A stretch of 42,274 nt of DNA, from positions 1 to 42,274 of the forward strand of contig WQVC01000014.1 of the NCBI GenBank assembly GCA_009781765.1, written 5' to 3'. Shown here piece by piece: positions 39,023 to 42,274 of the stretch. Below the pieces are notes generated by a model that saw nothing but the letters and a program-made list of their open reading frames with translations, had not been told where the DNA came from and did no database searches. The position numbers were made by a program, and so were the translations under genes. Positions within the stretch are counted from its first letter, which is position 1. The number at the start of each line of letters is the position of its first letter. This DNA comes from Defluviitaleaceae bacterium. Its GTDB lineage: Bacteria; Bacillota; Clostridia; Lachnospirales; WQUN01.

Positions 39023-40060
39023 TTAAAAACTGCTATAACCCATCGGAATCGTAACATTTCCGATTGTAATTGATTCGATGTCGTTGACATTGATGATTCC
39101 GTCAAAACCGTAGAGCAAAGTTTGACTGAAAGATTCCTCTGTGCCGTCATGCTCTGTGCCTGCGTAACTCTCGCTTGCCACCCTTGTGAATAATGCGTTT
39201 TCGCTGTCTGCGCCGAATGTAATTGCAGTCCCGTCACTTTTGCGTATGCTTACAGGATTCGGCAGGAAGCTGTCGCCCTCAAAGAATATCATTGCAGACA
39301 ACGGCGAAATTACAATTTTCGTAACTGTGGCGGTCGCCCCGGATGCAATTATTTCTGTGTTCGGCAAGAGGGTTTTTCCCGTATCAGCGAAATCAAGTTC
39401 CCATCTCAAACTCCATTCGCCCGCAAAAAGGGTTTCCAAGATTCTGCCGTCGTAGCTTCGTTCATCGGACATGTATTGCAATTCCGATATAAACAACTCA
39501 ACGCTTCCGCCGGTTGTAGGTGCAGTTGAGTGGAAATGTTGAAGAACCAGTAATCTGTTTCCGTGATTCTCCAAAATGACAGCCCTGCCGCTTCCTGCAG
39601 TAACCCCGGCATCGGAATCATTTGCGGTAAATAATCTCGCCCAAATCCATGTTTCGTCGGGAAATGCAAATGATTCGTCCTCCGCTGTTACGTCGTACAA
39701 AACGTAAACCCCGAAACTGTCGGCAATGGTTTGCACCACTGTGATTGTCAATCCGTTTTGGGTAGCGGAAACATTGGGCGCACCTACGGTTTCATCAAGC
39801 ATTTCAATTTGCTCGGGGGTTGCGTTAAAATGTGACAATAATGCCTCGTGCCAACCGAAAGTCGTGGCAAGCACTGTTGTCGTACCGAGAATTAACGCTG
39901 CGGCAAGCGACGCAACGGCTGAAAATCGCGCTTTTCGATTCATGGTTATATCTCCTTTTTTGCTCGCTAAAACAGTAGTGAGCATTTTTTGTTTTTGAAT
40001 TTCCGTGGCCTTAATATTGTCGAAACAATCAACAATATCTTTCGGATGTTTTGGGGCCAT
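39023..40060 (-). CDS. DUF4179-type anti-sigma factor
   Basis: 345-residue single-pass membrane protein expected to bind the co-encoded ECF sigma factor. A short cytoplasmic N-terminus (MAPKHPKDIVDCFDNIKATE...) is followed by one transmembrane helix at about residues 47-66 and an extracytoplasmic beta-rich DUF4179-like domain. ATG at 40060 is chosen because GGAGAGGAGG lies seven bases upstream, within the sigma gene; the two genes overlap by 32 bp and are surely coupled. Signal sensed is unknown. Confidence 0.75.
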   Translation of the reverse strand: MAPKHPKDIVDCFDNIKATEIQKQKMLTTVLASKKGDITMNRKARFSAVASLAAALILGTTTVLATTFGWHEALLSHFNATPEQIEMLDETVGAPNVSATQNGLTITVVQTIADSFGVYVLYDVTAEDESFAFPDETWIWARLFTANDSDAGVTAGSGRAVILENHGNRLLVLQHFHSTAPTTGGSVELFISELQYMSDERSYDGRILETLFAGEWSLRWELDFADTGKTLLPNTEIIASGATATVTKIVISPLSAMIFFEGDSFLPNPVSIRKSDGTAITFGADSENALFTRVASESYAGTEHDGTEESFSQTLLYGFDGIINVNDIESITIGNVTIPMGYSSF

Positions 40061-40553
40061 ACGGGACTTCCTCCTCTCCGAGTTCAAGCAAGAGTTTCAG
40101 TTTCTTTTTTGCAGTTCTCAATCGTGTTCGTACAGTCGCATGGTTGATTTTCAGCATTCGGGCAATTTCTTCTGTTTTGTATCCTTCATAGTAGTGAAGA
40201 TATATGGGTAATTTGTATTTTTCATCCAACGCGACAATTTCTTCCCATATTTCCGATGTGTCGGGCAAGTAAGACGGCTCCTCAATGCTGTCGTAATCAA
40301 TTCGCCTTGAAAACCACCTGCTTTTCAATACATCCCGACAGGTATTTTGTGTTGTTACTATAAGCCAAGCCTTTAAGTGTTCATCGCTCTCGAAATTTTT
40401 TTCGGCAGTTATCAGTTTAATGAAAACCGCCGATGTTGCATCTTCTGCTTCGGCACGACACTTTAATATCATAAGTGCGATGCGATAAACCGTATCGACG
40501 TAGCGATTATAAACTGACGTTATTTCTTCGTCCGTCCGCAACGAAGTATTCAT
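40029..40553 (-). CDS. ECF-type RNA polymerase sigma factor
   Basis: 174 residues. Region 2 covers YNRYVDTVYRIALMILKCRAEAEDATSAVF and region 4 covers LPIYLHYYEGYKTEEIA and MLKINHATVRTRLRTAKKKL, the expected ECF layout with no regions 1 or 3. AAGGAGGTGA precedes the ATG. It is transcribed together with the membrane anti-sigma gene, which normally keeps it inactive until a surface signal arrives. Regulon unknown. Confidence 0.88.
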   Translation of the reverse strand: MNTSLRTDEEITSVYNRYVDTVYRIALMILKCRAEAEDATSAVFIKLITAEKNFESDEHLKAWLIVTTQNTCRDVLKSRWFSRRIDYDSIEEPSYLPDTSEIWEEIVALDEKYKLPIYLHYYEGYKTEEIARMLKINHATVRTRLRTAKKKLKLLLELGEEEVPYGPKTSERYC

Positions 40554-40589
40554 TTTCTCACCTCCTTATTTCGTCCGTTCATAAGTAAT

Positions 40590-40617
40590 ACGACTCAGCG
40601 CGTTAAAATGTTTTAAC
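40590..40617 (-). promoter_or_regulatory. Possible autoregulated ECF promoter
   Basis: On the minus strand GTTAAAAC, 17-bp spacer, CGTATT, about 40 bases upstream of the sigma gene ATG. AAC and CGT are typical ECF -35 and -10 cores, so autoregulation is plausible but unproven. Confidence 0.3.
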
Positions 40618-40630
40618 TGTTGAAAAATTA

Positions 40631-40718
40631 TCGCGAACGGGCTTGAGAAGTCTGTTCGGTTTTCGTCGGAAAACGCGCTGAATCCCGCGATTTTCCGCCT
40701 CGTTTTCGGACAACTCAG
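40631..40718. repeat. Family C element, right-truncated copy
   Basis: Starts TCGCGAACGGGCTTGAGAAG and follows the family C sequence through TTTCGTCGGAAAACGCG and GCGATTTTCCGCCTCG, then loses the right end where a family A element begins. Confidence 0.7.
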
Positions 40719-40822
40719 GAGAGCGTTGAAAAATGCCGTGAGCTGCGACGAGTTCGCAGAAAACCGGCGGACCGGTTTTCGAGAACGAGCGTATGCGAAC
40801 GGACAATTTTTCAACACTCTCC
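40719..40822. repeat. Family A palindromic element, copy 3
   Basis: 104 bp, ends GGAGAGCGTTGAAAAAT / ATTTTTCAACACTCTCC. Inner arms GAAAACCGGC/GGACCGGTTTTC. Same sequence as copy 4 in opposite orientation, but with the short apex. Confidence 0.85.
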
Positions 40823-41239
40823 TCAAGTTGCTCTGCAAAACGCCCCGCGCTTCGCGGAAATAAAAAAACCCGAAGGGACGGCAAAAAATCTGCCATCACC
40901 CGCGAGCGTGATATGTACAGTTACATATGCAAACCGGACACACCTCCGGCAAGCAAACAGAACAAAACTCCGCACGAAGCCCCAACGAAACACAAACAAG
41001 AGTCCGCAAGCGTACGCGCATATCCGCAAGCATCCGCCACATTCGATTGAAGAAATCGGCGAGCCGTGTTAAAATTCTGTTTACCATAATAAGAGGCTTT
41101 TGCCTTGGGCGCAGGTGATGGTTGGTATAGCGAATCCCTGCTTCCGCTGTTGAGACACCTCAGCGGCTGTTATGGTTTTTTATTTCTCCCGGGTTTTCGT
41201 CTAACATTTTGAAAACTGCAAATGTTTGCAAGCGCAGAG

Positions 41240-41376
41240 GGAGAGTGATGAAAAATTGTCCGCTCGCATACGCTCGTTCTCGAAAACCGGCTTAAAGGGT
41301 GTAGGCAAAGAAAGCCCACCTTTGCCGCCGGTTTTTGCGAACTCGTCGCAGCTCACGGTATTTTTCAATACTCTCC
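41240..41376. repeat. Family A palindromic element, copy 4
   Basis: 137 bp, ends GGGAGAGTGATGAAAAAT / ATTTTTCAATACTCTCC. Contains the extended apex (TTTGCC...GGCAAAG) of copy 1. Between copies 3 and 4, 40823-41239 shows no convincing gene, only a TATGTA/TACATA inverted repeat near 40914-40929. Confidence 0.85.
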
Positions 41377-41380
41377 GGGG

Positions 41381-42184
41381 TTATTCAGAATCCCCAACAG
41401 GAGGCAACAAGAGCTTTGCTGCCTTTAGCAGTGGGCTTGCTTCCTGTTTCGGAAACGCATCTGTTGTGATTTTTGATGCCTCCAACGATGCGTAGATTTC
41501 TACGCCCTTAAAAAGTAAATTTGCAAGTTTTTCAGTGCCGATAACTAATGATGAAACTTCCTCGTGATTAAGAGATAAACCATCTTCATCGCTAATATTT
41601 CGTGCTTTTTGTGTGCAGTCCTCTTTCAATTTTTCAGAAAGTTCACGCGCAATATTTTCAATTACATCAGCCCCTGATTTCAATGCGCGCAATTTTTGTA
41701 GCATAATATCATTTTCGATTCGCTGTTTTTTTACGTATATTGACAACGTTACAATTTTCCCGATTGTCGCGACTGCTGCCGCCACTGAAACAGCAATTAT
41801 AAGCCAAACAGAACCCGAATCGACACGCTTTAAAGTAAAATCGTTGTTTTCATTTATTTTTCTCATGGCTTGCATTTTATTAAAAATGCAGTCAAGCTCA
41901 GATATATATTCAGACAGCTCCGCCAGACTTACATTGTCGGGCATCTTGATATTTATTTGATTTTCTTCATCCTTCGGGGAAAATTCTCTGCTCATTGAAA
42001 GCGTAGCGGATAAAGCCTCGACAAGGTTGTCATGTAATATTTTAAATCGATTAAAACTGGAAGCGGATAAGACGGATTGTACACCCGGAGCTTCAAAAGG
42101 CACTCCCTGCTTAGCAAGCGCAGCGACATATGGTCTAGCGAACTCAAACTCAGCTAGGTGTAAAGTCCCAGATTGAGGTGGCAC
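41381..42184 (-). CDS. Membrane-anchored coiled protein, 5' end lost to an IS
   Basis: 267 residues if read from the GTG at 42184, but that start lies inside the transposase gene ending at 42154, so the true start is probably missing. The first plausible internal ATG is at 41995. From about residue 13 on, the sequence looks like a real protein: a helical region, one transmembrane helix at about 126-145 (SVWLIIAVSVAAAVATIGKI), and a C-terminal charged helical domain (NDIMLQKLRALKSGADVIEN). Function not recognised. A family A element ends 5 bp from its stop. Confidence 0.55.
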   Translation of the reverse strand: MPPQSGTLHLAEFEFARPYVAALAKQGVPFEAPGVQSVLSASSFNRFKILHDNLVEALSATLSMSREFSPKDEENQINIKMPDNVSLAELSEYISELDCIFNKMQAMRKINENNDFTLKRVDSGSVWLIIAVSVAAAVATIGKIVTLSIYVKKQRIENDIMLQKLRALKSGADVIENIARELSEKLKEDCTQKARNISDEDGLSLNHEEVSSLVIGTEKLANLLFKGVEIYASLEASKITTDAFPKQEASPLLKAAKLLLPPVGDSE

Positions 42185-42274
42185 GGTTCATCTAAAAAAA
42201 CGTCGGGATTATCGCCCCAAGATTTGACAATGAATTGATAAGGTGTCATCCCCTTCAAAGTTTTTAGTCGTTTA
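42154..42274 (-). mobile_element. IS481-like transposase gene, C-terminal part
   Basis: Reading the minus strand from the window edge gives KRLKTLKGMTPYQFIVKSWG, then NPDVFLDEPCHLNLGLYT and a TAG at 42154-42156. This matches the C-terminal RLK-LxGxTPYEF-I--W---P-F--P-H--LGL pattern of IS481-type DDE transposases. The rest of the gene lies beyond the window. The exact IS end was not located but must fall near 42130-42153. Confidence 0.65.

Noticed and set aside
40793-41118. Small plus-strand frames between the two family A elements
   Set aside because: Ser/Thr/Lys-rich, start within repeat DNA, no ribosome binding site or family resemblance.

Overview
The window looks like a chromosomal segment of a spore-forming, flagellated Clostridia-type Bacillota with plant-polysaccharide (xylan) degrading surface proteins. 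The evidence is a germination protease (gpr), a SpoVD-like PBP2 with PASTA, a SpoIID/LytB protein, an mbl-flhO-flhP-type basal-body cluster, strong AGGAGG ribosome binding sites, and two GH11 xylanase domains carried on secreted modular proteins. Genus cannot be read from the sequence alone. No rRNA, tRNA or CRISPR array was seen.

Layout. 340-3009 (-): degenerate peptide deformylase, endonuclease III-like glycosylase, then a secreted GH11 xylanase with a C-terminal stalk domain. 3026-3729 (-): RelB-type antitoxin with PIN toxin. 4058-10900 (-): a 2280-residue secreted protein with an acidic decapeptide tandem repeat, several beta-sandwich modules, four Ig-like repeats, a second GH11 domain, a Big2 domain and a stalk domain. 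11086-12959 (-): accessory cluster with a BrnT toxin, its antitoxin, decayed small genes and a tandem pair of 60/62-residue proteins. 13125-16323 (-): mbl, flhO-like, flhP-like, rod-binding protein. 16789-17251 (+): ParE/RelE-type toxin and antitoxin. 17260-21598 (-): lysA, a truB-ribF gene fusion, nrnA. 22008-24061 (+): orphan PilN-like protein, ParB/Noc, small membrane protein. 24070-26861 (-): YugP-type peptidase, Coa1-like protein, SpoIID-like protein. 27051-30864: lipoprotein (+), SpoVD-like PBP (-), gpr (+). 31092-33511 (+): large serine recombinase, DegV. 33765-36074 (-): plsY and der. 36444-38754 (+): pgi, DUF4405 protein and a decayed DUF454 gene. 39023-40553 (-): ECF sigma factor and DUF4179-type anti-sigma. 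The right edge holds a membrane-protein gene whose 5' end is overrun by an IS481-like transposase.

The most unusual aspect is the density of short palindromic repeats, at least six families named A-F here. Some have mobile-element hallmarks: a family C element sits nested inside a family B element with an apparent 3-bp target duplication, and family A copies have arms that change together so that the fold is kept. Several are read in frame within genes: two interrupt the truB-ribF fusion (108 bp in the ribF part, about 215 bp in the truB part), one lies in the recombinase (75 bp), and one ends the decayed DUF454 gene. Family F and another short repeat begin right after stop codons. These elements explain most gaps of more than 300 bases and are the best candidates for a previously undescribed system.

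House-keeping modules work as expected: der/plsY (ribosome assembly, phospholipid synthesis), nrnA/truB-ribF (nanoRNA turnover, pseudouridine 55, FMN/FAD), lysA (lysine/mDAP), mbl with rod proteins (cell shape and flagellar rod), and gpr/spoVD/SpoIID (sporulation and germination).
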